Shown piece after piece: positions 1 to 12,251 of a DNA stretch of 33,311 nucleotides. A model generated the notes under the pieces. The model did not search any database. It saw only the letters and a program-made list of their open reading frames with translations, and had not been told where the DNA came from. The first letter of the stretch is position 1; each line of letters opens with the position of its first letter. The DNA comes from Thalassospira xianhensis MCCC 1A02616. GTDB lineage: Bacteria > Pseudomonadota > Alphaproteobacteria > Rhodospirillales > Thalassospiraceae. Made by a program: the position numbers and the translations under genes. The DNA lies in assembly GCF_003326475.1 (NCBI RefSeq), contig NZ_JPWA01000045.1:1-33311 (forward strand). The letters run 5' to 3'.

Positions 1-464
1 AGCCACGCCCCGAACGACGCCCCCATATGGACAACCGGCCCCTCGCGGCCAAGCGACGCACCGGTTCCCAGCGACACCGCGCTGATGAACACCGATTTGA
101 TCCCACAGCGTGACGACATGCGCGCATCGTGAAACAGGGCGGCATCAACCACATCGGCCACCCCGTGGGTACGCCGTTCGGGCAAAAACCGGTAAATGAA
201 AACCCCGACAAACAATCCGCCCAGTGTCGGCACCATGATCAAATGCCATGCCGGAAGATGCGCAAGATATTCATGGACCGCTTCCTCGCCCGAACCAAAG
301 GTCAGCAACTGCACAAAAAGGATGCCTTCGCGAAACAGGATGGTCCCGCCCCCGGCCATCGCGCCGACCACAAGCGCCAGGATCGACAGCACAAGCTGCT
401 CGCTTTTGACGATACGTCGCAATTGCCCAAGCAACTGGTTGGATTTGAAAAGCTTTTCGGCCAT
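1..464 (-). CDS. ClC-family chloride channel/antiporter, N-terminal part (runs off left edge)
   Basis: Reading the minus strand from an ATG at 464 gives about 154 codons without a stop up to the window edge, so only the N-terminal third of the protein is here. A TAA lies three codons upstream of the ATG, fixing this as the earliest start. After a short charged N-terminus there is a hydrophobic helix (about residues 24-48), a second membrane stretch (about 70-88), and then the ClC selectivity-filter motif GREGP at residues 139-143 in the context LGTGASLGREGPVVHMG. GREGP is diagnostic of ClC channels and H+/Cl- exchangers, which sit in the inner membrane and move chloride, often for acid or ionic homeostasis. 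The gating glutamate is the E of GREGP. Whether C-terminal CBS domains follow cannot be seen. No strong Shine-Dalgarno sequence is visible. Confidence 0.88.
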   Translation of the reverse strand, partial: MAEKLFKSNQLLGQLRRIVKSEQLVLSILALVVGAMAGGGTILFREGILFVQLLTFGSGEEAVHEYLAHLPAWHLIMVPTLGGLFVGVFIYRFLPERRTHGVADVVDAALFHDARMSSRCGIKSVFISAVSLGTGASLGREGPVVHMGASFGAW

Positions 465-790
465 ATCGGGTTACCGGCGGGAACGGGTGAAACAGGAAGC
501 TGTCATATGATCACAAGGTGTTGCGAATAAAAGGTAAAGGTCGGCAAATCCAGTGATATTTGCCGATAGCTGCCCCTTGCCGGATGCAGATGATGACCGC
601 GGGTTACCTCAAATACGTTGCCCAAGCCGGTCAGGTTCGGGCCAAGTCGATGACGCGACGGTGCTTTTTTCAGAAAACCATCATTGATCTTCGAACGGGA
701 AATAACGCATGCTTGACGCCATACAGGTTTCCGAAGCCTGCGGGACTTTCCCCGAATAACAATAAATTCCTTTTTCAGGACTTCCGATAA
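465..790. other. Intergenic region between divergent ClC and MFS genes
   Basis: This 326-bp gap separates the divergent starts of the ClC gene (464, minus) and the MFS gene (791, plus), so it must carry both promoters. Short open frames exist on both strands (for example 560-790 plus, 503-805 minus) but they have no recognisable protein character, no good ribosome site, and overlap each other. I see no convincing hairpin or operator. Confidence 0.5.
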
Positions 791-2035
791 ATGACTGAAA
801 GTCAAAAATCGGGCGCCACCATCGCCCGTCCGCTTCCGGGTTTTGTCGAATTCGTTGTGTTAATGGCTATCACGATTGGTCTGGTTGCGCTTTCGATCGA
901 CAATCTTTTACCCGCATTTGGTCCGATCGCCCTGGATTACGGCATCGAAGACGGCAACCGCATGCAGTTGCTGATCTATGTTTTCATGATTGCCTTTGGC
1001 CTGATGCAGATTGTCTATGGCCCGCTGGCTGACAGTTTCGGCCGCAAACGCGTTTTGATGCTGGGTCTTTTCATTTATGCCATCGGGACCGTCATGGCGA
1101 TTTTTGCCGACAGTTACGATCACCTTCTGATCGCGCGTTTCGTTCAGGGGCTTGGTGCGGCGGCTCCGCGCGTCCTGACGATTGCGATCACGCGTGACTG
1201 TTTCGAAGGCCGCGAAATGGCCCGCGTCATGTCGTTCGTCATGATGATCTTCATCATCGTGCCGGTCTTTGCCCCGGCATCGGGCAGCCTGATCCTTGCG
1301 CTTGCCAACTGGCACATGATTTTTGTCAGCACCCTTGTGCTGGCGATCATTATTGCCGTCTGGTACAGCCTGCGAATGCCCGAAACGTTAAATCCCGAAT
1401 ACCGGCATAAACTGTCACTCAGCCGGATTGCGCGCGATATCAAAACCACCGTCACCACCCGCCAGACACTGGGTTATGCAACGGCGATGGGACTGATGTT
1501 TGCCTGTCTGATGGCCTATATCGGATCGGCACAGCAAATTTTCGAAACCGAGGTTTACGGCCTTGGCGTCTGGTTCCCGCTGGTGTTCGGGATGATCGCC
1601 GCCTGCATGAGTGTTTCATCCTTCGTCAATGCCCGCCTTGTGCGCAAGATCGGCATGCACAAACTGTCGCAGGGTGGGCTTCTTGTGATGGCAATCAGCA
1701 GCCTGATCAATCTGGGCATCGCCTTTGCCTTTGACGGTGCTCCGCCGCTTCCGGTGTTTGGTGTGGGTCTTACAGTCACACTGTTCTGCTTTTCGATGAC
1801 CATGCCAAACTTCAATTCGCTGGCGATGGAACCGGTTGGCAGGATTGCTGGCACCGCATCCTCGATGATCGGGGTTTACAGCACCCTGATCGGTGTTGTT
1901 GCAGGCGGCATCATCGGCCAGCTATTCAATGGTACGGTCATTCCGCTGGTGGGCGGCTATCTGGCTCTTGCCGTGCTGGCCATCATCATTGTCGGCATCA
2001 CCGAACGCGGGAAGTTTTTCCACGCGACGCATTGA
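791..2035 (+). CDS. MFS multidrug efflux transporter, Bcr/CflA (DHA1) type
   Basis: The 414-residue product has the length and about 12 hydrophobic segments of a major facilitator superfamily transporter. Between helices 2 and 3 it carries the MFS motif A (YGPLADSFGRKR, about residues 75-87), followed by a helix 4 with the R-x-x-Q-G-x-G-A pattern (RFVQGLGAAAP, near residue 117) typical of drug:H+ antiporters of the Bcr/CflA group. It would export a small toxic compound across the inner membrane using the proton gradient; the substrate cannot be told from sequence. ATG at 791 is preceded by CAGGA about 11 bp upstream. It is a single-gene unit: a divergent ClC gene lies upstream and a strong terminator at 2054 follows. 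No nearby regulator suggests its inducer. Confidence 0.88.
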   Translation: MTESQKSGATIARPLPGFVEFVVLMAITIGLVALSIDNLLPAFGPIALDYGIEDGNRMQLLIYVFMIAFGLMQIVYGPLADSFGRKRVLMLGLFIYAIGTVMAIFADSYDHLLIARFVQGLGAAAPRVLTIAITRDCFEGREMARVMSFVMMIFIIVPVFAPASGSLILALANWHMIFVSTLVLAIIIAVWYSLRMPETLNPEYRHKLSLSRIARDIKTTVTTRQTLGYATAMGLMFACLMAYIGSAQQIFETEVYGLGVWFPLVFGMIAACMSVSSFVNARLVRKIGMHKLSQGGLLVMAISSLINLGIAFAFDGAPPLPVFGVGLTVTLFCFSMTMPNFNSLAMEPVGRIAGTASSMIGVYSTLIGVVAGGIIGQLFNGTVIPLVGGYLALAVLAIIIVGITERGKFFHATH

Positions 2036-2053
2036 TGACCGATCAAATGCAAC

Positions 2054-2090
2054 AAAGCCCCGCAGCCGGAAAGCTGCGGGGCTTTTTGTT
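2054..2090. terminator. Bidirectional intrinsic terminator between MFS gene and metH
   Basis: Arms 2054-2066 (AAAGCCCCGCAGC) and 2073-2085 (GCTGCGGGGCTTT) pair perfectly around a 6-nt loop, followed by a T-run on the plus strand. The A-rich start of the left arm gives a T-rich tail on the minus strand, so it can end both the MFS transcript and the convergent met operon. Confidence 0.92.
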
Positions 2091-2098
2091 TAATGCGA

Positions 2099-4744
<2,646 letters not shown>

Positions 4745-4779
4745 GGGTCTGTTCGATCTCTTTTTTCAGCTTCCCGGCA

Positions 4780-5853
4780 TCAGGCGGCGTTGAACGGCTC
4801 AAGGCCCGAAAGGCGCATTTTCGGCTCGATCACAGGCAATTTGCGCGGGGTCGCATTTGCCACCGCATCGGCAATCGCCTTGATATGGGGCGGCGTCGTG
4901 CCACAGCACCCACCCAGCAGATTGACCATGCCGGTATCGGCCCATTCTTTGACCAGTGCCGCCATTTCGGCATCCGACTGGTCATATTCGCCAAATTCGT
5001 TGGGCAGGCCCGCATTGGGATAAACCGAAACCCGGCATTCGGCAATGCGTGACAGTTCCTGAACATAGGGGCGCAACTGTGCCGCCCCCAATGCGCAGTT
5101 AAGCCCGATCGAGAACGGCTTGGCATGACGGACCGAATTGTAAAATGCCTCGGTCGTCTGTCCCGAAAGGGTCCGGCCCGACGCATCGGTGATGGTACCC
5201 GAAATCAGAACCGGCACATCTTCACCGCGTTCTTCAAGCACTTCGTCGATGGCAAACAGGGCCGCCTTGGCATTGAGCGTATCGAAAATGGTTTCCACCA
5301 GAAGCGCATCCGCCCCGCCATCCAGAAGGCCATTGACGGCTTCCTTATAAGCTTCGCGTAGCTGATCGAAATTGACACCGCGGAAACCCGGATTGTTCAC
5401 ATCGGGCGAAATCGATGCGGTACGGTTGGTCGGACCGATGGCACCATTGACAAAGCGCACATCGCCGGGATGGGCGGCTTCCCATTCATCACAGGCCGCG
5501 CGCGCGATTTTCGCACTTTCGTAATTGATCTCGTAGGCAAGGCTTTCCATGCCGTAATCGGCCTGCGCAATTGTCGTCGCACTAAAGGTATTGGTCCCCT
5601 GAAGGTCCGCACCCGCGGCAATATATTGCAGATGGATATCCTTGATGATGTCAGGCCGGGTCAGGGACAGCAGATCGTTATTGCCCTTCAGATCCTGTTT
5701 CCAGTCGGCAAAGCGTTCGCCGCGATAATCTTCCTCGCTCAGCTTGTGCTTCTGGATCATGGTGCCCATCGCACCATCAAGGATCAGGATTTTGTTTTCG
5801 GCCCGTTTACGCAGCAGGGCAATGCGTTCCTTGCGGTCATTCATCATCGTCAT
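4780..5853 (-). CDS. metH: Methionine synthase, homocysteine-binding part (split MetH, N-terminal piece)
   Basis: This protein of about 357 residues is a homocysteine S-methyltransferase domain (an (alpha/beta)8 barrel) with the typical [12 protein letters not shown]-terminus. It keeps all three cysteines that bind the catalytic zinc and homocysteine thiolate in MetH: one in the NCALGA segment and the CC pair in [11 protein letters not shown]. It lacks pterin and B12 domains, which are supplied by the downstream gene; together the two total about 1,238 residues, close to the single-chain E. coli enzyme (1,227). The open frame extends 5' to 5946, but that part would overlap metF and looks unlike MetH, so I place the start at the ATG at 5853; ATGs at 5847 and 5844 are alternatives. 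It lies 40 bp after metF in the same operon. A betaine- or other methyl-donor-dependent homocysteine methyltransferase is less likely given the neighbour. Confidence 0.93.
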   Translation of the reverse strand: MTMMNDRKERIALLRKRAENKILILDGAMGTMIQKHKLSEEDYRGERFADWKQDLKGNNDLLSLTRPDIIKDIHLQYIAAGADLQGTNTFSATTIAQADYGMESLAYEINYESAKIARAACDEWEAAHPGDVRFVNGAIGPTNRTASISPDVNNPGFRGVNFDQLREAYKEAVNGLLDGGADALLVETIFDTLNAKAALFAIDEVLEERGEDVPVLISGTITDASGRTLSGQTTEAFYNSVRHAKPFSIGLNCALGAAQLRPYVQELSRIAECRVSVYPNAGLPNEFGEYDQSDAEMAALVKEWADTGMVNLLGGCCGTTPPHIKAIADAVANATPRKLPVIEPKMRLSGLEPFNAA

Positions 5854-5893
5854 CCAGTCGTTTTGATCATGCAGGCTGTTTGGGCGGGTCGGT

Positions 5894-6835
<942 letters not shown>

Positions 6836-6874
6836 TTATGCATTATTATTGTTAGCAATGAGCCTGCCGGATTA

Positions 6875-7852
6875 TTACTCGGCAGCCTCGGTATTGTTAT
6901 TTGCCTGCAATGCCTTTTGCCCCTGCTCCGATGCATGTGCGCTCCAGATCCGCACCGTCAAGGGTTTGCCGGGCAGGCTTATGACATCACCGGGCGAAAG
7001 TTCACATGCGCGAAACCACGTATTAATCGCCCCGTCTTCAAAACCAAGCCGACGATGCGCGTGTTCCTCGCGCAGTTCCTCTCGGTCATGGGTTGCGAAA
7101 TCAACCACCACCAGCTTGCCGTTCGGCGCCAGCACACGGGCGGCTTCGGCAATCGCGGCTTCGGGACGTTCGGCGTAATGCAGCACCTGATGCAGGGTCA
7201 CAACGTCAAACATCCCTGCTGGATAAGGCAGTTGATACATATCGGCCTGCCGGACGAGACAGTTTGACAGATCGGCACGCTGCAAACGCGCCCGGGCAAC
7301 CGCCAGCATCTCGCGCGACATATCAACGCCGACACCTTCTTCGGCCGTTTTGCCCAGAAGTTCCAGAATCCGGCCCGTGCCGGTACCGATATCAAGAATC
7401 CGGCCCCCGGAAAGATCGCCGATGGCATCAATCAGGGCCTGCTCGACGACCGTTTCATCAATATGAAGCGACCGGATGCGATCCCAGTCATCGGCATTGG
7501 CCCGGAAATATTCGCGGGCAATCTGTTCGCGCTGCGCCTTGACCTGCTCCAGCCGGGCACGATCCAGGGCCAGTATTTCATCGCTTTCGGGCAGAAGGGC
7601 AAGTACCGGCTGAACCAGTTCCGCACCGGGACCGCTATTTGGGGTGCGATAAAATACCCAGGTGCCTTCACGGAATCGGACAAGCAGCCCGGCTTCGCAC
7701 AGCAGTTTAAGATGGCGCGACACACGCGGCTGGCTCTGTCCGATGATCTGGGTGATCTCGCTGACGGTCAGTTCGCATTCGGCACAGATCGCCAACAGGC
7801 GAAGCCGTGTCGCTTCTGCCGCCGCGCGCAATCTCGCTAGAACCTGTTCCAT
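6875..7852 (-). CDS. ArsR-family regulator fused to SAM-dependent methyltransferase (SahR-like)
   Basis: Residues 1-85 form an ArsR-type winged helix (recognition segment SQPRVSRHLKLLCEAGLL). About residues 125-300 form a class I methyltransferase fold with SAM motif I LDIGTGTGRILELLG and the acidic GVDMS strand. The protein is 325 residues. ArsR-methyltransferase fusions beside metF and metH are a recurring arrangement in Alphaproteobacteria, and members of the SahR group are described as repressors of methionine-cycle genes that respond to S-adenosylhomocysteine; that assignment is by family and context. It is the first gene of the sahR-metF-metH-metH operon and probably controls itself through the dyad at 7881-7900. 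The start at 7852 is supported by GGAGG 8 bp upstream. Whether the methyltransferase domain is catalytic or only a ligand sensor is not known. Confidence 0.85.
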   Translation of the reverse strand: MEQVLARLRAAAEATRLRLLAICAECELTVSEITQIIGQSQPRVSRHLKLLCEAGLLVRFREGTWVFYRTPNSGPGAELVQPVLALLPESDEILALDRARLEQVKAQREQIAREYFRANADDWDRIRSLHIDETVVEQALIDAIGDLSGGRILDIGTGTGRILELLGKTAEEGVGVDMSREMLAVARARLQRADLSNCLVRQADMYQLPYPAGMFDVVTLHQVLHYAERPEAAIAEAARVLAPNGKLVVVDFATHDREELREEHAHRRLGFEDGAINTWFRACELSPGDVISLPGKPLTVRIWSAHASEQGQKALQANNNTEAAE

Positions 7853-7879
7853 TTCAGCGCCTCCATTGACCTGAACAAA

Positions 7880-7908
7880 GACATAAAGATATGTTTATAT
7901 TTAATCAA
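7880..7908 (-). promoter_or_regulatory. Putative SahR-type operator overlapping the met operon promoter
   Basis: The 20-bp segment 7881-7900 (ACATAAAGATATGTTTATAT) is a dyad with 8 of 10 positions symmetric, centred 38 bp upstream of the regulator's start. On the minus strand a -35-like TTGATT (7908-7903) and a -10-like TATGTC (7885-7880) are 17 bp apart, so the dyad covers the spacer and -10. It resembles the ATAAAGATATCTTTAT pattern I recall for alphaproteobacterial SahR sites; this recollection needs checking. It would act as an autoregulatory operator. Confidence 0.55.
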
Positions 7909-8157
7909 GAGCTATTTACCCACCCCAAAGGGGTATGGCAAAAAGGCAACATGCCAAATCCCATTGATCAGGCTCATAATTTTGTGTGCTGGCGTTTAAA
8001 CTTTCCCTATGCTAACCACATGGATATCTGAGACGTGTGCATCGCACATTCCTGTTTTCTTCGCGGGCAGCAGGTTGGGTAATGTTCTTGAAGTCCCGAT
8101 TTCAAGGGCGTCTCGGGGTCGGGGAAAGTTTGTATCGAAAATCGTTTGGCAAAAATA

Positions 8158-8943
8158 ATGAAGCTTCGAACTTTGCTTTCGCTGTGCGCTGGTGCATCTC
8201 TGTCCATGCTGACAGCATGCGCGTCCACCCAGCCGGCACAGGACACAAGTGACTATGACCCCCTCGAACCGGTAAACCGGGTCGTTCACGGGGTTAATGG
8301 TGCCGTTGATTTTATGGTCCTTTACCCCGCCGCCATGTGGTATCGCGACATCGCGCCCCAACCGGTCAAAACCGCCGTCCGCAGCTTTGTGCGCAATATC
8401 GGTGAACCGGTCAATGCGCTGAACTCGCTGCTTCAGGGTGACCCTGATCAGGCCGCTGACTCGGTTCAGCGCTTTATCATGAACACCACGATCGGCTTCC
8501 TTGGTTTCAATGATGTGGCTGCCGATTTCGGCATCGCCTATCATTCCGAAGATTTCGGCCAGACTCTTGGCCATTACGGCATCGGCGGCGGTCCTTACAT
8601 CGTCCTGCCGCTGCTTGGTCCGTCGAACCTGCGCGATACCGCCGGTATTGCGGTCGATTATGTAAGCAATCCGCTGACCTGGGGCAGCCGGAACAGTGAG
8701 ACCCTTGATACGCTCTATCTCGGTTCGCTGGCTCTGACCGCACTCAATGCGCGCTACAGCACGCTAAACCAGCTTAACGAATTGCAACAAACCTCGATTG
8801 ACTATTATGCTGCTTTGCGTAGCCTCTATCGTCAGCAACGTAACGCCGCCATTCGCAACGGCGCAGAACCTTCTGCACCGGAATTCGAAGACGAAAGCGC
8901 TTCTGCCGACTTTGATGACGCGTTTGAAGCAGCAGCAAATTAA
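8158..8943 (+). CDS. mlaA: MlaA/VacJ outer-membrane lipoprotein
   Basis: The product (261 residues from the ATG at 8158) starts with a lipoprotein signal peptide whose lipobox LTAC places the acylated cysteine at residue 21. The mature part has MlaA family motifs: YDPLEPVNRVVHGVN near the N-terminus, VRNIGEPVNALNSLLQGD, and the YGIGGGPYIVLPLLGPSNLRD block. MlaA is a ring-shaped outer-membrane lipoprotein that removes misplaced phospholipids from the outer leaflet and passes them to MlaC. The frame stays open to a TTG at 8146, but the ATG gives a normal signal peptide. The stop overlaps the next gene's start (TAATG), so mlaA and mlaC are translationally coupled. mlaFED(B), the inner-membrane ABC part, is not in this window. 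Confidence 0.93.
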   Translation: MKLRTLLSLCAGASLSMLTACASTQPAQDTSDYDPLEPVNRVVHGVNGAVDFMVLYPAAMWYRDIAPQPVKTAVRSFVRNIGEPVNALNSLLQGDPDQAADSVQRFIMNTTIGFLGFNDVAADFGIAYHSEDFGQTLGHYGIGGGPYIVLPLLGPSNLRDTAGIAVDYVSNPLTWGSRNSETLDTLYLGSLALTALNARYSTLNQLNELQQTSIDYYAALRSLYRQQRNAAIRNGAEPSAPEFEDESASADFDDAFEAAAN

Positions 8944-9605
8944 TGGTTCGGTCGAACATGAAAAGCAGAATTGCGATTCCCGCTTTGGCGGCAGCAATCG
9001 TCAGTGTGACCGGCCTTATGGCCGGTCCTGCATTTGCAGGTAACGCGACTTCCGCATCGTCCCATACGGTCGAAGTCGCAGCCAGCCGCAGTGCAACCGA
9101 CGTCATCAAAACCCTTGCGAGCGAGGCAATTGTCGGCCTGACCGATCAATCGCTTAGCAACGACACCCGCCGGCAGAACTTTGTCGCGCTGATGGATCGT
9201 TACTTCGCAATGGATGTAATTTCCCGGTTTGTGCTGGGGCGCTACTGGCGCTCCATCTCCGAGGAAGAACTCAGCGAGTTCGCCGATCTCCTGCAGGACT
9301 ATCTGGCCCTTAACTATGCCAGCCAGTTCAAGGATTTCAATGGCGAGCAGTTTGTTGTCGGCGACGAGAAACAACAGAACAAGGATACGTTCGTCAACTC
9401 GCAGTTCGTCCGCCCGGACGGCCCGCCGGTGTCGATCGTCTGGCGTCTGCGCGAATTCGGTGATGAATATAAAATCATTGATGTGACCGTCGAAGGCCTG
9501 AGCATGGGCATCACCCAGCGCGACGAATTTACCGCTGTCATCCAGCAAAATGGTGGCGAGGTTTCCGCCCTGACAGAAAACCTGCGGGCGAAAGTCGGAA
9601 AATAA
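8943..9605 (+). CDS. mlaC: MlaC/Ttg2D periplasmic phospholipid-binding protein
   Basis: This 220-residue protein has a Sec signal peptide (hydrophobic stretch about residues 10-25, cleavage after PAFA) and the MlaC fold signature: a helical N-terminal half with FVALMDRYFAMDVISRFVLGRYW and a C-terminal part with VSIVWRLREFGDEYKIIDVTVEGLSM, the segment that lines the lipid pocket. It would shuttle phospholipid across the periplasm between MlaA and the inner-membrane MlaFEDB complex. The ATG at 8943 overlaps the mlaA stop codon; an internal ATG at 8958 is an alternative. A strong terminator follows at 9631. Confidence 0.92.
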   Translation: MVRSNMKSRIAIPALAAAIVSVTGLMAGPAFAGNATSASSHTVEVAASRSATDVIKTLASEAIVGLTDQSLSNDTRRQNFVALMDRYFAMDVISRFVLGRYWRSISEEELSEFADLLQDYLALNYASQFKDFNGEQFVVGDEKQQNKDTFVNSQFVRPDGPPVSIVWRLREFGDEYKIIDVTVEGLSMGITQRDEFTAVIQQNGGEVSALTENLRAKVGK

Positions 9606-9630
9606 TTCCGTCGCAACCGGAACAGAAATC

Positions 9631-9666
9631 AAAAGCCACCGGCGGTGATTTGCCGGTGGCTTTTTT
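9631..9666 (+). terminator. Intrinsic terminator after mlaC
   Basis: Arms 9631-9643 (AAAAGCCACCGGC) and 9652-9664 (GCCGGTGGCTTTT) pair perfectly around an 8-nt loop, ending in six T residues. It lies 25 bp after the mlaC stop. Confidence 0.92.
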
Positions 9667-9704
9667 CATGCTTGCGGCCCGAATGCCAACCCAAGATGCC
9701 CGCA

Positions 9705-9734
9705 AAGAAAAGGCCGCCCGATGGGCGGCCTTTT
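9705..9734 (-). terminator. Intrinsic terminator after ettA
   Basis: Arms 9708-9719 and 9723-9734 (AAAAGGCCGCCC / GGGCGGCCTTTT) pair perfectly with a 3-nt loop. On the minus strand the hairpin is followed by TTTTCTTTG, 5 bp after the ettA stop. Together with the mlaC terminator it insulates the two convergent units. Confidence 0.9.
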
Positions 9735-9738
9735 GTCA

Positions 9739-11421
9739 TTAACCGCGGGTCAGCGGCTTGTATTTGATGCGATGCGGACGATCCGCCGCGTCGCCATAGC
9801 GGCGTTTGTAATCCGCTTCGTATTCCTGATAGTTGCCTTCGAACCATTCGACATGCGAATTGCCCTCATAGGCCAGAATGTGGGTCGCGATACGGTCAAG
9901 GAAGAAACGATCGTGCGAGATGACCACGGCACAACCGGCAAATTCCAGCAGACCTTCTTCAAGCGCACGTAGCGTATCGACATCAAGATCGTTGGTCGGT
10001 TCGTCAAGCAGCAGAACGTTCGCGCCCGATTTCAGCATCTTGGCAAGGTGAACGCGGTTACGTTCACCACCTGAAAGCTGACCGACTTTCTTCTGCTGGT
10101 CGGCCCCCTTGAACGCGAACTGCGATACGTAGGCACGCGAGCTCATCGGACGTTTGCCCAGAAGGATTTCGTCCAGCCCGTCGGAAACTTCCTGCCAAAC
10201 GGTTTTGTTCGGATCAAGCGAGTCACGCGACTGATCGACATAGCCCATCTTGACCGTTTCACCGATCTTGAGCGTACCGGCATCCGGTTTATCACTGCCG
10301 GTCAGCATCTTGAACAAAGTGGTTTTACCCGCACCGTTCGGACCGATCACACCAACGATGCCACCCGGCGGCAGACGGAAATGCAGATCATCAAACAGAA
10401 GCTTGTCACCAAATGCCTTGGTCAGACCTTCGGCCGTGATCACCTCGTTCCCAAGGCGTTCGGCAATCGGAATAACAATCTTGGTTGAATCCGGAACCGC
10501 CTTGGCGGCTTCGGCAACGAGATCGTCATAGGCACGAACACGGGCCTTGGATTTTGCCTGACGGCCTTTCGGATTCTGACGGATCCAGTCCAGTTCCGAT
10601 GCAAGCTGCTTCTGACGGCTGCCCTCCTGACGGGCTTCCTGTTCCAGACGCTTCTGTTTCTGTTCGAGCCAGGATGAATAGTTGCCTTCGTACGGGATGC
10701 CCTGACCGCGGTCGAGTTCGAGAATCCAGCCGGTAACGTTATCGAGGAAGTAACGATCGTGGGTGACCAGAATGACAGTACCCTGATAATCTTCAAGGTG
10801 ACGTTCCAGCCACGCAACCGATTCCGCATCCAGATGGTTGGTCGGTTCGTCAAGCAGCAGGATATCAGGCTTTGCCAGCAACAGACGGCAAAGCGCAACG
10901 CGGCGGCGCTCACCGCCCGAAAGCTTGCTTACGTCGGAATCCTTGGGCGGGCAGCGCAGCGCGTCCATGGCGATATCAAGCGTCCGCTCAAGGTCCCAGC
11001 CATTGGCCGCATCAATGCGTTCCTGCAATTCGCCCTGCTCGGCGAGGAGATTGTTCATCTCGTCGTCGGTCATCGGCTCGCCAAACGCCATGCTGATTTC
11101 GTTAAAGCGCGCCAGATCGTCAACAATCTGACCACAGCCTTCCATAACGTTACCCAGAACGTCCTTTGCCGGGTTCAGTTGCGGTTCCTGTTCAAGGTAA
11201 CCGACGCGGACACCTTCGGCAGGCCAGGCTTCACCTGAAAAATCCTTCTCGATGCCGGCCATGATTTTAAGCAGGGTCGATTTACCGGCACCGTTGTTCC
11301 CGAGAACACCGATTTTCACACCCGGCAGGAAGGACAGCGTGATGCCTTTGAAAAGTTCACGACCACCCGGAAGGATCTTGGTCAGGTCCTTCATGACGTA
11401 AATATACTGGTAGGATGCCAT
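9739..11421 (-). CDS. ettA: Energy-dependent translational throttle ABC-F ATPase
   Basis: The 560-residue product has two ABC ATPase cassettes and no membrane segments, the ABC-F architecture. Cassette 1 has Walker [10 protein letters not shown], signature [12 protein letters not shown] and Walker [13 protein letters not shown] charged linker with the arm region ([18 protein letters not shown]) follows, then cassette 2 with [24 protein letters not shown] and [11 protein letters not shown]. EttA binds the ribosomal E site and gates entry of 70S complexes into elongation according to the ATP/ADP ratio. The first residues ([20 protein letters not shown]) and the length fit EttA (555 in E. coli) better than Uup or YheS. 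The frame extends to 11553, but the ATG at 11421 has GGGGAA 6 bp upstream and matches EttA's N-terminus. Confidence 0.95.
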   Translation of the reverse strand: MASYQYIYVMKDLTKILPGGRELFKGITLSFLPGVKIGVLGNNGAGKSTLLKIMAGIEKDFSGEAWPAEGVRVGYLEQEPQLNPAKDVLGNVMEGCGQIVDDLARFNEISMAFGEPMTDDEMNNLLAEQGELQERIDAANGWDLERTLDIAMDALRCPPKDSDVSKLSGGERRRVALCRLLLAKPDILLLDEPTNHLDAESVAWLERHLEDYQGTVILVTHDRYFLDNVTGWILELDRGQGIPYEGNYSSWLEQKQKRLEQEARQEGSRQKQLASELDWIRQNPKGRQAKSKARVRAYDDLVAEAAKAVPDSTKIVIPIAERLGNEVITAEGLTKAFGDKLLFDDLHFRLPPGGIVGVIGPNGAGKTTLFKMLTGSDKPDAGTLKIGETVKMGYVDQSRDSLDPNKTVWQEVSDGLDEILLGKRPMSSRAYVSQFAFKGADQQKKVGQLSGGERNRVHLAKMLKSGANVLLLDEPTNDLDVDTLRALEEGLLEFAGCAVVISHDRFFLDRIATHILAYEGNSHVEWFEGNYQEYEADYKRRYGDAADRPHRIKYKPLTRG

Positions 11422-11958
11422 TAAATTCCCCATCCAAAATGTGAGAAATCCCGGACCATGCCGGGACATGCGGATCATCGCATTGCGACCATCCAAAAGC
11501 GTTGCCCGTTTGTAACCGACCGGCCTCTTACAAACAATGACAAACAACGGCAATCACCGTGATGCGCTTTGAATGCGCATCGATGGAAACGACGCGGGCC
11601 AAAACGCGTCGCAAAACACCCCGTCCGGGGCAAAATCAACCGTTAATAATGCAGAATCAAACAAATATGCGCGTATTTCGATTAAAAACAGCATGCCATT
11701 GTGCAGCGCCGAACAATGTCGAAAAAATGGCGGATTTTATGGGTTTTTTCAGTGTTTCCAGCAGGTTGGGGAACGCAGGAGCCCTAATATATACGACTAA
11801 TGATTAGCTTCTGGCGCATTCTGAAAACTGTTATCGAATTTGTTGGCAATGGTGTGTGCAGACGCCACCACTGCATCAAAAGCAGGCGGACCGGGACAAA
11901 AAAGAACTCAATAACCGGTCGGCAGGGAAGTTTTCATTTTCTAGGAAGGAGACGCGCT
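11422..11958. other. Long intergenic region between divergent ettA and symporter operon
   Basis: This 537-bp region must hold the ettA promoter (minus) and that of the symporter operon (plus). The last 400 bp are AT-richer than the surroundings. It contains the perfect inverted repeat at 11561-11581 and an AT-rich stretch (TAATATATACGACTAATGATTA near 11788-11808) that could include a promoter. Open frames at 11559-11807 and the 5' extension 11800-11958 have no protein-like features and I do not call them. Confidence 0.5.
11561..11581. repeat. Perfect inverted repeat upstream of ettA
   Basis: GATGCGC (11561-11567) and GCGCATC (11575-11581) are perfect complements around TTTGAAT. It sits 140 bp upstream of the ettA start and about 380 bp upstream of the symporter operon. 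No T-run follows on either strand, so an operator or mRNA hairpin is more likely than a terminator. Confidence 0.45.
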
Positions 11959-12216
11959 ATGGATGAGCAAAGCGCAGCCTACTGGAAGCGAAACGTAAAA
12001 CTGGTGACCACTTTGCTGATCATCTGGTTTGTCGTTTCCTACGGTTTCGGCATCTTGTTTGTCGATGCGATGAACAGCATCAAGATTGCGGGCTTTGAGC
12101 TCGGATTCTGGTTTGCCCAGCAAGGGTCCATTTACGTCTTTGTCGCGTTGATTTTCGTCTACGTGAGCAAGATGAACAAACTGGACCGTGAATTCGACGT
12201 TCACGAAGACGACTGA
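11959..12216 (+). CDS. DUF4212 small subunit of sodium/solute symporter
   Basis: The 85-residue protein has a short N-terminus with the family's YWKRN motif, a first membrane helix (about residues 15-37), a connecting loop, a second helix (about 52-72), and a charged tail. This is the DUF4212 family, always found next to a large sodium/solute symporter subunit as here. The open frame begins at 11800, but the ATG at 11959 is preceded by a strong AGGAAGGAG and matches the family's N-terminus. It lies 35 bp before the large subunit. It is thought to assist assembly or activity of the transporter; its exact role is not established. Confidence 0.93.
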   Translation: MDEQSAAYWKRNVKLVTTLLIIWFVVSYGFGILFVDAMNSIKIAGFELGFWFAQQGSIYVFVALIFVYVSKMNKLDREFDVHEDD

Positions 12217-12251
12217 CGTCAACAAAGTTCCGGATCCGGGGAGACAGACAA

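Noticed and set aside
503..805. Small open frames in the ClC-MFS gap, both strands
   Set aside because: They overlap one another, cross into the MFS start, have no ribosome site, and their translations look random.
11559..11807. Two overlapping small plus-strand frames in the ettA-symporter gap
   Set aside because: Two competing frames over the same bases, no Shine-Dalgarno, and no hydrophobic or domain pattern.
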